Shown here in pieces: positions 25,185 to 33,668 of a stretch of DNA of 40,338 nt (within the stretch, counting starts at the first letter, position 1; every line of letters begins with the position of its first letter). The position numbers and the translations under genes are program-made. The notes beneath the pieces are model-generated. The model saw nothing but the letters and a program-made list of their open reading frames with translations. It had not been told where the DNA came from and made no database searches. This stretch comes from Chloroflexota bacterium (GTDB lineage Bacteria > Chloroflexota > Dehalococcoidia > Bin125), in assembly GCA_003228175.2 (NCBI GenBank), contig QGNQ01000016.1, positions 1-40,338 of the forward strand. The letters are read 5' to 3'.

Positions 25185-26438
25185 CTATCGCTCCCAGCGG
25201 CTGAAAATCAGCACCGCGTTGTGGCCGCCAAAGCCGAACGAATTGCTCATCGCGGTCCGCACATTGACGGCGCGGGCTTGGTTGACGACGTAGTCCAAAT
25301 CGCAATCGGGGTCCGGGGTGACGTAATTGATCGTGGGCGGGACGATGCCTGTCTGCACCGCTTTGATGCTGGCGATCGCTTCGATGGCGCCGGCTGCGCC
25401 CATCAGGTGCCCCGTCATCGACTTGGTGGAGGAGATGGGCAGGCCGTATGCGGCTTCGCCGAAGACCCGTTTGACCGCCATCGTCTCGACACGGTCGTTG
25501 ATCGGGGTGGAGGTGCCGTGGGCGTTGATGTAATCGATGTCGGTGGGCTGGAGGCCGGCCTGGTCGAGCGCGCGCTGCATGGCGCGCACACCGCCGTCAC
25601 CCGTCGTCGTGGGCTGGGTGATGTGGTAGGCGTCGGCGACGTTGGCGTAGCCGCGCAGCTCCGCGAGGATCGGGGCGCCGCGCGCGGTCGCGTGTTCCTC
25701 GCTCTCCAGGACGAGGACGCCGCTGCCCTCACCCATGACGAAGCCGTCGCGCGTCTTGTCGAACGGGCGCGAGGCGTGCTCCGGGTCATCGTTGCGGCGG
25801 CTGAGCGCGCGGGCGGCGTCGAAGCCGGAGAGCGAGATCTCGCAGAGCGGGGCCTCCGCGCCGCCGGCGATCATGACGTCCGCGTCGCCGGCGCGGATTG
25901 TCTGTGCGGCGAGACCAATCGCGTCGCTGGCGCTGGAGCAGGCGGACGTGGGCGCCATATTGGGCCCGCGCGCGTGCAGGTGAATGCTGACCTGCCCGCT
26001 GGCCATATTGGGCAGCATCATGGGCACCAGGAAGGGGCTGACCCGATCAGGGCCGCGCTTGTCCATGGTCTCGAATCCCACGTTGGAGGTCATGATCCCG
26101 CCGATGCCGGTGCCCAGCATGACGCCGGTGCGCTCCGACTCGGCCCCCTCTAGCTTGAGCCCGGCGTGCTGGGCCGCTTCCATGGCTGCCACGCAGGCGA
26201 ACTGGCTGTAGCGGTCCATGCGGCGCGCTTCCTTTTTGCCGATCTGCGCCGAGGCATCAAAGCCCTCGACCTCGCCGGCGAAGCGGACGCCCATGCGGTG
26301 GGGATCGAAGATCTGGATCGGGCGGATGCCGTTGCGGCCGTTGGTGAGGCCGTCCCAGAACTCGGGGACTGACTTGCCGACCGGTGTGATCGCGCCCATG
26401 CCCGTCACGACGACCCGCGTTTGGTTGCGCTCACTCAT
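25185..26438 (-). CDS. fabF: Beta-ketoacyl-ACP synthase II
   Basis: Elongates acyl-ACP by condensing with malonyl-ACP. The 417 residues have the complete Cys-His-His triad setting: nucleophile C167 in TSACSSASDAIG, His in NAHGTSTPINDRVE, and Lys/His in SSTKSMTGHLMGAAGAIEA. VVVTGMGAITPVG at the N-terminus and SFGFGGHNAVLIF at the end are standard. GGAGGA lies about ten bases before the ATG. recJ follows after five bases on the same strand. Other FAS II genes are not in the window, but acpS lies two genes upstream, consistent with a lipid-synthesis neighbourhood. Confidence 0.95.
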   Translation of the reverse strand: MSERNQTRVVVTGMGAITPVGKSVPEFWDGLTNGRNGIRPIQIFDPHRMGVRFAGEVEGFDASAQIGKKEARRMDRYSQFACVAAMEAAQHAGLKLEGAESERTGVMLGTGIGGIMTSNVGFETMDKRGPDRVSPFLVPMMLPNMASGQVSIHLHARGPNMAPTSACSSASDAIGLAAQTIRAGDADVMIAGGAEAPLCEISLSGFDAARALSRRNDDPEHASRPFDKTRDGFVMGEGSGVLVLESEEHATARGAPILAELRGYANVADAYHITQPTTTGDGGVRAMQRALDQAGLQPTDIDYINAHGTSTPINDRVETMAVKRVFGEAAYGLPISSTKSMTGHLMGAAGAIEAIASIKAVQTGIVPPTINYVTPDPDCDLDYVVNQARAVNVRTAMSNSFGFGGHNAVLIFSRWER

Positions 26439-26585
26439 CCCCGGTCATCCTCCCCGCGCGGATCGCCGAAGGCGGTCTGCGGGATGATAGCACTCACGTT
26501 CTGGTGGACCGCCGGGTCGTTTCGGGCGAGATCTGCCGCGGTTCGTCGATGGTGTGGAGTCCGTTGGGTCGCCCATTGATTGGGG

Positions 26586-28346
26586 CTATTGGGGAGGTGG
26601 GGGCATGCCCAGCATGTCCGGGCCGCCCGGCCCCATGCCGCCACCGGGTCCCATGCCGCCGCCGCCCATCTCGGCCCCGCCCATGGCGCCGCCACCCATC
26701 TCGGCCCCGCCCATGCCTCCACCGCCCATGCCTCCACCGCCCATCTCGGCGCCGCCGAATGCGCCCAAGCCCGATCCGCCCTTCGATTCGACCGGCTCTT
26801 CGCCCGCCAGCGATCGACCGGCCAGCGCCAGCTCGTTCAGGACATCGCTGGCGGTCGTGCCGGCGCTGCCGACCGAGCGGGCCGCGCGCTCGCCAGCGTT
26901 GCCATGCAAATAGACCGCCAGCGTGGCCGCGTCGGTGGGGGGCAGGCCCTGGGCCAGCAGGCCCGCGATGGCGCCCGCCAGCACATCGCCGGTACCGGCG
27001 GTGGCCAGGGCGGCGTGCGCGATGGCGCTGACGCGCGTCGTGCCGTCCGGCGCCGCGACGACCGTGTTTGGGCCCTTGAGGACGACGGTGGCCTTCCAGG
27101 CGGTCGCGGACTCCTGCGCGAGCTTGAGTCGTTCCGCCTGCACCGCAGCGATGTCGCGGCCGGTGAGATGCGCCATCTCGCCTGGGTGTGGCGTCACGAT
27201 CAGGTCGGGCCCATCGGAGCCGAACACGGCGCCCCCGCTCCAGTCGCTGCCGGACAGTGCGTTGAGCCCGTCCGCATCGACGACGACGGCGCGAAGGCCT
27301 TGTAGCGCCGCGGAGCCCATCAGCGACCGCACCATGGCGACGGTCGGTTGGGCCTGGCCCAAGCCGGGGCCCAACAGCAAGGTGTCGTACTTCGGGAGCG
27401 CTGCCTCGATGGCCGCCAGCCCCGCGTCGGCGTCGTCCAGGGGCAGGTAGGTGACCTCCGGCATCGCGGAGGCGACGGCCGGGATCAGCGCGGCGGGCGT
27501 GGCCAGGGTGACGAGGCCCGCGCCGGTGCGGTATGCGGCGAGGCTGGCCAGAATTGCCGCCCCCGGGTAGGTGGCGGATCCGGCCACGACGAGCACCTTG
27601 CCGAAGCTGCCCTTGTGGGCGTGCGCGGGGCGTTCTGGCAGCAGACCCTTGGCGTCGCGGCGCTCGACCAGCTCCAGCGTGAGGTCGGTCGCCAGCTCTT
27701 TGGGGATGCCAATGTCGACGGCCTGGACATCGCCCGCGAGGCCGGTGCCCTGCTGCGTGTACAGCCCCACCTTGGGGTAGCCGAAGGTCACGGTTTCGTC
27801 TGGGGCGACGGTGAGAGGATCGGCGATGCCGCTGTCCGGGTCGAGGCCGCTGGGCAGATCGACGGCGACCAGGCGCGGACCCGCGCGCTGCGCCCGGGCG
27901 GCGGCGAGCAGTTCCAGGATGCGCGCCAAGGGGCCCTCGATTGGGCGGGACGTGCCGGTGCCCAGCAGTGCATCGACGATGAGTTCGGCGCTGTTGAGGA
28001 GGGCGGCGAGCGCCTCCAGGTCTTCATCGTCATCGGCGGTGCTGCCACAGGGGACCTCCGCCTCTACGGTCTGTGTCCACTGCGCATCGTGGCGGGGCTG
28101 TAGCGCGTAGCAACGCACCTGCGCGCCCCACTCGGCCAGGTGGCGCGCGGCGACGAGGCCGTCGCCACCGTTGTTGCCGGGACCCACGAGCACGGCGATG
28201 CGCCGGCCCTCGAGCTGTCCGAGCTGCATCCAGACTTCCTGGGCCACGGCCAATCCGGCCGCCGCCATGAGTTCGTCTTTGCTGCCGCCGGCAGCGACCG
28301 TCGCGTCTTCAAGGGCCCGCATCTGGGCCGCCGTTACGAGCTTCAC
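26586..28346 (-). CDS. nnr: Bifunctional NAD(P)HX epimerase/ADP-dependent dehydratase with GGxxM-repeat tail
   Basis: Repairs hydrated NAD(P)H: the N-terminal YjeF_N domain epimerises NAD(P)HX and the C-terminal kinase-like domain dehydrates it. The 586 residues start at a GTG (28346). Epimerase motifs: MRALEDATVAAG, VGPGNNGGDGLVAARHLAEWG, DALLGTGTSRPIEGP and VDLPSGLDPDSG. Dehydratase motifs: HAHKGSFGKVLVVAGSATYPGAA, LLLGPGLG, VDADGLNAL, TPHPGEMAHL, VVLKGPNTVVA and the ATAGTGDVLAGAIAGLL catalytic loop. After about residue 530 comes an unusual tail: seven GG[AG][AEG]M pentads (531-565), then GPGGGM-type repeats and PPPPQ. Such a tail is not a normal part of the family and recalls GroEL GGM tails. 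It lies 40 bases after acpS on the same strand. Confidence 0.94.
   Translation of the reverse strand: MKLVTAAQMRALEDATVAAGGSKDELMAAAGLAVAQEVWMQLGQLEGRRIAVLVGPGNNGGDGLVAARHLAEWGAQVRCYALQPRHDAQWTQTVEAEVPCGSTADDDEDLEALAALLNSAELIVDALLGTGTSRPIEGPLARILELLAAARAQRAGPRLVAVDLPSGLDPDSGIADPLTVAPDETVTFGYPKVGLYTQQGTGLAGDVQAVDIGIPKELATDLTLELVERRDAKGLLPERPAHAHKGSFGKVLVVAGSATYPGAAILASLAAYRTGAGLVTLATPAALIPAVASAMPEVTYLPLDDADAGLAAIEAALPKYDTLLLGPGLGQAQPTVAMVRSLMGSAALQGLRAVVVDADGLNALSGSDWSGGAVFGSDGPDLIVTPHPGEMAHLTGRDIAAVQAERLKLAQESATAWKATVVLKGPNTVVAAPDGTTRVSAIAHAALATAGTGDVLAGAIAGLLAQGLPPTDAATLAVYLHGNAGERAARSVGSAGTTASDVLNELALAGRSLAGEEPVESKGGSGLGAFGGAEMGGGGMGGGGMGGAEMGGGAMGGAEMGGGGMGPGGGMGPGGPDMLGMPPPPQ
26652..26756 (-). 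repeat. Seven 15-bp repeats encoding GGxxM pentapeptides
   Basis: The 3' part of nnr is built from seven imperfect 15-bp units, each encoding Gly-Gly-[Ala/Gly]-[Glu/Gly/Ala]-Met. Less regular Gly/Pro/Met units follow down to about 26601. The opposite strand of the same DNA is Pro-rich in all frames, which produces spurious proline-rich open frames. Confidence 0.92.
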
Positions 28347-28386
28347 GCCACACGCTCCTGGCTATCGATTGTGCTTGAGGCCCCGG

Positions 28387-28815
28387 TCATTGGGGGCTGA
28401 CTGTCATTCGGGGTTCACTGATCGCGACGGCGAATGCGCAGGCCATCGATCGTTCATGGGTCATGCTGATCTCCACACGGCGGAAGCCCAGCCGGTTGGC
28501 GCGCGTCCGGGCGCGACCGTGCAGGAGCACGATGGGTTTACCGCGCGCGTTCGCCAGCACTTCAATCTCGCGCCAGCCGACGCCGCGCACGCCGGTGCCC
28601 AGCGCCTTCATGACGGCCTCTTTGGCCGCAAAGCGGGCCGCCAGCTCCTGTAGTCGATCGCCGCAGTAGTCCTGCTCCCGTGTCGTGTAGATGCGGTTCA
28701 AGAAGCGATCGCCGTGGCGTCCGAGCACGTCGCGTACGCGCTCGATCTCGATCAGATCGACGCCGCTGTGGACAGCGGCGTCGTGCGACGATTCGGGGGA
28801 TAGAGACAGGTCCAT
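28387..28815 (-). CDS. acpS: Holo-[acyl-carrier-protein] synthase
   Basis: Transfers phosphopantetheine from CoA to the ACP serine. The 142 residues include the family signatures SGVDLIEIERVRDVL (metal-binding Asp/Glu), FLNRIYTTREQDYC, ELAARFAAKEAVMKALGTG (Glu/Lys active-site helix) and a C-terminal VEISMTHERSMACAFAVA. The ATG at 28815 begins MDLSLSPESS, about 17 residues longer than minimal AcpS; the further upstream ATG at 28893 lies in the folD leader region and is unlikely. The gene diverges from folD across 89 bases, and is followed by nnr, a pairing (acpS-nnr) seen in many bacteria. Confidence 0.92.
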   Translation of the reverse strand: MDLSLSPESSHDAAVHSGVDLIEIERVRDVLGRHGDRFLNRIYTTREQDYCGDRLQELAARFAAKEAVMKALGTGVRGVGWREIEVLANARGKPIVLLHGRARTRANRLGFRRVEISMTHERSMACAFAVAISEPRMTVSPQ

Positions 28816-28904
28816 GGGCGCGGAGTTTACCACGCGACTGCGTGAATCCGGACGTGTGTTCGCGTGCGATACGTCCGTGCGGCGGGGGCCCATACGATGC
28901 CACC

Positions 28905-29816
28905 ATGCCCGCGCGCACCATCGACGGCAAGGCGGTCGCGGCCGCGATCCGTGTCGAGCTCAGCAACGAGGTCGCCAAGCTGCGCGCGTCCGGCGTCGTA
29001 CCGCGGCTGGCCGTGCTTCTCGTTGGGGAAGACGCGGCGTCGCGCTCGTACGTGACGGCCAAGGAGCGGGCGGCGGCCGAGACGGGGATTCAGGCGGACA
29101 TTCATCGGATTGATGGCTCGGGCGACCCCCGCGATGTGGAAGAACAGGTCGGCACGCTGATCGATGGGCTCAACGCCGATCCGGCGGTGCATGGGATGAT
29201 CCTGCAACTGCCCTTGCCCGAGGGGGTCAATGCGGACGGGCTCTTGCAGCGGATCGACCCCCGGAAAGACGTGGACGCGTTGCATCCGGAGAACCAGGGC
29301 CGCATCGTTATCGGGCAAGCGCGCTTTTACCCGGCGACGCCGCACGGCGTCCAGCAGTTGCTCGTGCGGTGTGGCGCCGACCCGGGTGGCAAGCACGTGG
29401 TGATCGTGGGACGATCGCGCCTGGTGGGGCTGTCGTTGGCGGCGATGCTGGTGCAGAAGCGCGCGGGCGCCAACGCGACGGTCACCGTCTGTCACACGGG
29501 CACGCCGGACCTGGGCGCTGTCACCCGGCAGGCCGACATCCTGATCGCCGCGGCCGGACAGCCGCAGCTGATCACCGCCGGGATGGTTCGGCCCGGGGCC
29601 GTGGTGATCGACGTGGGCGTGAACCGCGTGGACGACGCCACTCGCAAGCGGGGCTACCGCCTGGTCGGGGATGTCGACTTCGATGGCGTGTCGACGGTCG
29701 CGGAGGCGATCACGCCGGTCCCGGGCGGCGTCGGTCCCATGACTGTGACGATGCTGCTGAGCAACGTCGCGCGGGCCGCGCGCATGCACCGATCGGCGGG
29801 AGCGCACGGGAACTGA
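28905..29816 (+). CDS. folD: Bifunctional methylenetetrahydrofolate dehydrogenase/cyclohydrolase
   Basis: Interconverts 5,10-methylene- and 10-formyl-tetrahydrofolate using NADP. The 303 residues show RLAVLLVGEDAASRSYVTAKERAA (the catalytic Tyr-x3-Lys), VHGMILQLPLPEGVN, IDPRKDVDALHPENQG, FYPATPHGVQQLL, the NADP-site VIVGRSRLVGLSLAAML, VTVCHTGT, ADILIAAAGQPQLI, VVIDVGVNR and ITPVPGGVGPMTVTMLL. GRSRLVGLSL has Leu-Ser where most FolD proteins have KP. The ATG at 28905 is preferred: earlier in-frame codons run through the divergent acpS promoter region. It lies 83 bases before prfB. Confidence 0.95.
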   Translation: MPARTIDGKAVAAAIRVELSNEVAKLRASGVVPRLAVLLVGEDAASRSYVTAKERAAAETGIQADIHRIDGSGDPRDVEEQVGTLIDGLNADPAVHGMILQLPLPEGVNADGLLQRIDPRKDVDALHPENQGRIVIGQARFYPATPHGVQQLLVRCGADPGGKHVVIVGRSRLVGLSLAAMLVQKRAGANATVTVCHTGTPDLGAVTRQADILIAAAGQPQLITAGMVRPGAVVIDVGVNRVDDATRKRGYRLVGDVDFDGVSTVAEAITPVPGGVGPMTVTMLLSNVARAARMHRSAGAHGN

Positions 29817-29899
29817 TCTCGGATTGGCTCGCTCCGCAGCCACGGCGGAGCGATGCGATGGGCCTGGATAGACTGGCGTGCGGGACGAAGGAGGAAGCC

Positions 29900-31022
29900 G
29901 TGGCAGCGGCCCAAGATGTGACGGACCAGATTACGGCGCTTCGGGAGCGGGTGCGTGACGTGCTGGAGCGTCTTTGACCTGACGGCTGTGGAGAAGGAGG
30001 CCGCGCGGCTGGAGCTGGCCTCGGCCGCGCCCAGCTTCTGGGACGACGGCAGCCGCGCCCGGACCACGATGCAGCAGCTGACGGAGGCCAAGCGCCAGGT
30101 GGAGACGTGGCGCGCCCTGGAGGCGCGCCTGGACGACGCCGAGGCGCTGCTGGAGCTTGCCGCGGAGGTGGACGATGCGGGCACGGTCGGCGAGGCGGCG
30201 GTGGAGGTGGCGACGGCGGCCGAGGAGTTCGAGGCACTGGAGTTCGAGCTCTCGTTCTCCGGGCGCTACGACGATCGCGATGCGATCCTGGCGATTCATG
30301 CCGGCGCGGGCGGTACGGAGTCGCAGGACTGGGCGGAGATGCTGCAACGCATGTACCTGCGCTGGTTCGAGGACAAGGGCTTCGACGCGACCCTGGTCGA
30401 TCTGGCGCTCGGCGAGGAAGCGGGAATCAAGAGTGCGACCATTGAGGTGCGCGGCCGTCTGGCGTACGGATGGTTGCGCAGCGAGCGTGGTGTGCATCGG
30501 CTGGTGCGGATCTCCCCGTTTGACCTGACGCACTCGCGGCACACCTCCTTCGCGCTGGTGGAGGTGCTGCCGGAGGTGGTGGAGGCGGCGGAGGTCGAGA
30601 TCAACTCGGACGACCTGCGCGTCGATACCTTCCGCGCCAGCGGGCACGGCGGCCAGAACGTGCAGAAGAACGACACGGCGGTGCGGATCACGCACCGGCC
30701 GTCGGGCATCGTGGTGACCTGTCAGAACGAACGCTCGCAGGGCCGCAACCGCGCGTCGGCGATGAAGGTGCTGGAGGCGCGACTGCTGGAGCGCGAGTTG
30801 CAGCGCCAGGAGGCGCAGCGGGCGGCGCTGAAGGGGGACCATATCGAGGCGGGCTGGGGCAATCAGATCCGGTCCTACGTGCTGCAGCCTTATAAGATGG
30901 TCAAGGATCTCCGCAGCGGCTACGAGACCTCCGACCCGGACTCGATCCTGGACGGAAAACTGGACGACCTGATCTCGGCGTATCTCAAGTCACAGATCGG
31001 CGAGGATTCCGGCGGGGCGTAG
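29900..31022 (+). CDS. prfB: Peptide chain release factor 2, with programmed +1 frameshift
   Basis: Terminates translation at UGA and UAA. The first frame starts at the GTG at 29900 (AAGGAGGAAGCC upstream) and encodes 25 residues (MAAAQDVTDQITALRERVRDVLERL) before an in-frame TGA at 29975-29977. The second frame continues as DLTAVEKEAARLEL... to 31022, about 373 residues in total. The junction is the canonical CTT-TGA-C, with GGAG three bases before the CTT acting as the stimulatory Shine-Dalgarno. The shift at codon 26 matches the E. coli position. GHGGQNVQKN contains the GGQ catalytic loop. Its own low level would favour the shift, giving autoregulation; this is inferred from the conserved site. 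Confidence 0.96.
29962..29978 (+). promoter_or_regulatory. RF2 programmed +1 frameshift site
   Basis: GGAG (29964-29967) lies four bases before CTT TGA C (29972-29978). Ribosomes pausing at the UGA slip forward one base from CUU to UUU and read GAC. The arrangement is the standard RF2 sensor, with a slightly weaker Shine-Dalgarno than AGGGGG. Confidence 0.9.
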
Positions 31023-31055
31023 CGCGCGCCGAGCGGACTCTGGGCAGGGAGCAGC

Positions 31056-32789
31056 GTGAGCGAACGCATGGCGGCTCGGATTGCGGTTGGTGGCTCCTTG
31101 TTCGCGGTGGGGTTGGCGCTGCTTGCGGTGCTTCTGCCCGCCCGCGTGATGGCGCAGACGCCGGCGGTTATCGATACGCAGATGGACCAGAGCAACTTCC
31201 CGGTCTCGATCGGCTTCAGCGCGCTCGTCGATGAGGGCGATGCGCTGGAGAGCGCGGTGCTCTTCTACCAAGTGCCGCCCGAGGGCGCGATCACGCGCGA
31301 GAACGCTGAGATCACGAGCGGCGACGTGACCCGCCTGGAGGCCGACGTGCCGACCAATCGGGGGTTGACGTACATCCCGCCGGGCGCCGACATCGAGTGG
31401 TGGTGGGCACTTACGAGCACCGACGGCGAAACGATTGAGACCGAGCGCAGCCTGTTCCGCTATGCCGACCCTCGTTACGACTGGCAGGTGATCAGCGGCA
31501 GCAACATTGAGCTGTACTACTACGAGAACGAGACCGTCGCCGAGGCCTTGCACGTGGTCGGTCGCGAGGCAGTTGCGCGGATGGGGGAGCTGCTGGGGGT
31601 GACGTTGGACTTCCCGGCGAAGATCTACCTGTGGTCCAATCCACAGGACGCGGTGGGCGTGGAGCGGACGGAGAGCGACACCTTCGAGCAGTTGATCTTC
31701 ACGGGCGGCACGCGGGTGTTGGCCGATCTGGTGCACGTGTTCGCGCCGCAGCCGTGGATTGTGTCGCACGAACTGACGCACGTGCTGACGAAGATCGCCG
31801 GCGAATCGATCGCGGGGCTGCCGGCCTGGCTGGACGAGGGCACGGCGACCTACGCGGAGACGGATTGGCGGTCGCGCCGTGGCGGGTCCCTGCAGAGCGC
31901 GCTCAACAACGACGCTGTGCTCAGCGTGCGATCGATCGGCTCCGCTACCAACACGCCCAGCGATGTTGACCTGTTCTACGGCGAGTCGGCCGACATCGTG
32001 ACGGCGTTGATCGATGAGTTCGGCGAGGACACATTCGCGCGGCTGTTCGCGGTGTTCAAGGAGGGCACGACCGTCGACGATGCGCTGATGCAGGTCTACG
32101 GGTTCGATCGCGATGGTCTGGACACGTTCTACCGCGAGAATCGTGGGCTGGAAGCGCGGGGCGAGACAGAGGATCGGTCCACGCAGATCGAGGATGAGCC
32201 GGTTGGGGCGGCGGGGGCGGAGCCGTCGGACGCGGAGCAATCGGAGTCCGGCGCGGGGCAGGCACAAGCCTCTCCCGAGCAGCCGGAGGCGCAGGCCGAG
32301 CCGTCCGAGGAGGCGCAGGCCGATGCGGTTCCGGACTCCCAGGCAGAGAGCGACGCCGCGGAAGGCGAGGCTCGGGATGCGTCTCAGGTCGCGGCCCGTC
32401 AGGAAGCCGTCGAGGTCTGGAACAGCAGAATCCGATTGGGCCCCGCATTCGGTCCGGGGGATGGCTTCGCATGGGAGATCGTCGTGACCGCGGTTGGTGG
32501 CGTGGCGCTGGCGCTGAGCTTGGTGCTGCTGTTCGTGGCGCTGGGACGCCCCGCCGCGCCCGCGGCGGTTGCGGCCGACGCCGGTGGGACGCACTGGCAG
32601 GGCCCCACGCCGCCGATGCCGCCGCCGCCGACTATGCCCGGGCCTGGCGGGCACCGCGCGACCTCGGCGGCTTCGCCCTGGGGCGGCTGGCAGGATCGCA
32701 GCGGCGCGGAGGCGAGCGGTGATGGTTTGGATGGCGATGATGCAGATGGCGGGGGTGCGGACGCCGAAGCGGACAGCGAGCGCAGCTGA
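31056..32789 (+). CDS. Membrane-tethered peptidase MA-like metallopeptidase
   Basis: A 577-residue cell-surface protein. A signal segment (residues 8-33: IAVGGSLFAVGLALLAVLLPARVMAQ) leads to a beta-sandwich-like region (about 38-140), then a gluzincin domain with SHELTHVL (H238-E239-x-x-H242) and third ligand E261 in PAWLDEGTATYAE. The HExxH...E spacing fits peptidase MA-like proteins. An acidic Ala/Gln/Glu/Ser-rich linker (about 365-455) carries no predictable fold. One hydrophobic helix (about 475-495, VVTAVGGVALALSLVLLFVALG) anchors it near the C-terminus, and a short Pro/Gly/Asp-rich tail follows. The start is the GTG at 31056 with GGGAGC upstream. It is 33 bases after prfB; the substrate is unknown. 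Confidence 0.8.
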   Translation: MSERMAARIAVGGSLFAVGLALLAVLLPARVMAQTPAVIDTQMDQSNFPVSIGFSALVDEGDALESAVLFYQVPPEGAITRENAEITSGDVTRLEADVPTNRGLTYIPPGADIEWWWALTSTDGETIETERSLFRYADPRYDWQVISGSNIELYYYENETVAEALHVVGREAVARMGELLGVTLDFPAKIYLWSNPQDAVGVERTESDTFEQLIFTGGTRVLADLVHVFAPQPWIVSHELTHVLTKIAGESIAGLPAWLDEGTATYAETDWRSRRGGSLQSALNNDAVLSVRSIGSATNTPSDVDLFYGESADIVTALIDEFGEDTFARLFAVFKEGTTVDDALMQVYGFDRDGLDTFYRENRGLEARGETEDRSTQIEDEPVGAAGAEPSDAEQSESGAGQAQASPEQPEAQAEPSEEAQADAVPDSQAESDAAEGEARDASQVAARQEAVEVWNSRIRLGPAFGPGDGFAWEIVVTAVGGVALALSLVLLFVALGRPAAPAAVAADAGGTHWQGPTPPMPPPPTMPGPGGHRATSAASPWGGWQDRSGAEASGDGLDGDDADGGGADAEADSERS

Positions 32790-32822
32790 TCGGCTGGGTA
32801 TCGCTCTCGGCCGGAGCGGGCG

Positions 32823-33635
32823 CTACTGACCGGGCAGGATGATCCCACCCGGCGTGCGTCGTGGCTCAGGTTTCGCGGGGCCCGGACCGGATTGGGGCGG
32901 CTGGGGCGGGGCCGGCGGCTCAATGATGACCATGGATCCGGGAATGATCGGCGGCGAGGCGGCCTCGTCCGGGCCGGTCTGCATGTTCAGGCAGAACTGC
33001 GCCAGGCCCTGGGCGCTGGTGACGCCGCCGAAGCCTCGCAGATCGTTGACCAAGGTCAGCGGAATCCGGGAGAGCTGGAGCTGCATGGCGATGTCCGGGC
33101 TGTCTTCGATCACGAACGCGGAGGCGTCGATCTTGTCGGACAGCAGCGCCAGGCCGAACGCCGTCGCGGCGGCCTGGGCTGAATGGGGGTGCTGCATCGA
33201 TCCGAGGACGCGCACGCGGACGGGATCGCGCAGCTTCTTGATCGCGGATTTGAGGTCCTGGGGCAGGGTGGGTGGGGGTTTGGATGCCGCGACGATCATG
33301 TCCACCAGGAACGGGAGGAAGGCCCCGCCGGGAAAGCCGTAGAGGCGGACCGGTCGGTTGACCTCGCCATGAATCACCAGCGCTGGGATGCGTTCGGCGT
33401 GCCACTTCTTGACCTGGACGGTATCTGTGTGGAAGTCGTGCGAGCGCAGTTCGATGTAGTCGTTGAGACCGGCCAACTGCTCGATCATCTCCCGCGCGGG
33501 AAGGCAGCTGGGGCAGGGCCGGCGGCCGGGCACTTGCAGCTGCGTCTCCAGCTGATCGAAGAAGTCGATCTTGACGGGGCGGTCGATGGTGGCGAATCGT
33601 TCGGTGATTTTGGGGATGACGTCGGTGGGGATCAT
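32823..33635 (-). CDS. Two-domain thioredoxin-fold protein (protein disulfide oxidoreductase-like)
   Basis: A 270-residue protein without a signal peptide. The first thioredoxin fold (1-120) has a C41-P-S-C44 active site in RRPCPSCLPAREM and a cis-Pro at RIPALVI. The second fold (135-220) keeps a cis-Pro-like RIPLTLV but reads MQHPHSAQ where the archaeal-type protein disulfide oxidoreductases have a second CxxC, so only one redox pair remains. Loop-rich Pro-Gly residues (225-270) form the tail. A glutaredoxin-like/PDO relationship is inferred from the tandem fold and the motif positions. The gene is the last of the minus-strand lipid cluster and starts 33 bases after the CDP-alcohol phosphatidyltransferase stop, so it may be cotranscribed. 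Its physiological partner is unknown. Confidence 0.75.
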   Translation of the reverse strand: MIPTDVIPKITERFATIDRPVKIDFFDQLETQLQVPGRRPCPSCLPAREMIEQLAGLNDYIELRSHDFHTDTVQVKKWHAERIPALVIHGEVNRPVRLYGFPGGAFLPFLVDMIVAASKPPPTLPQDLKSAIKKLRDPVRVRVLGSMQHPHSAQAAATAFGLALLSDKIDASAFVIEDSPDIAMQLQLSRIPLTLVNDLRGFGGVTSAQGLAQFCLNMQTGPDEAASPPIIPGSMVIIEPPAPPQPPQSGPGPAKPEPRRTPGGIILPGQ

Positions 33636-33668
33636 GCTCTCGCTCCAGAGCCAGAATCGTACCAGCGC

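Noticed and set aside
26554-26913. Proline-rich plus-strand frame with PPPPMPPPP repeats
   Set aside because: It is the complement of the GGxxM-coding tail of nnr; the minus-strand gene explains it.
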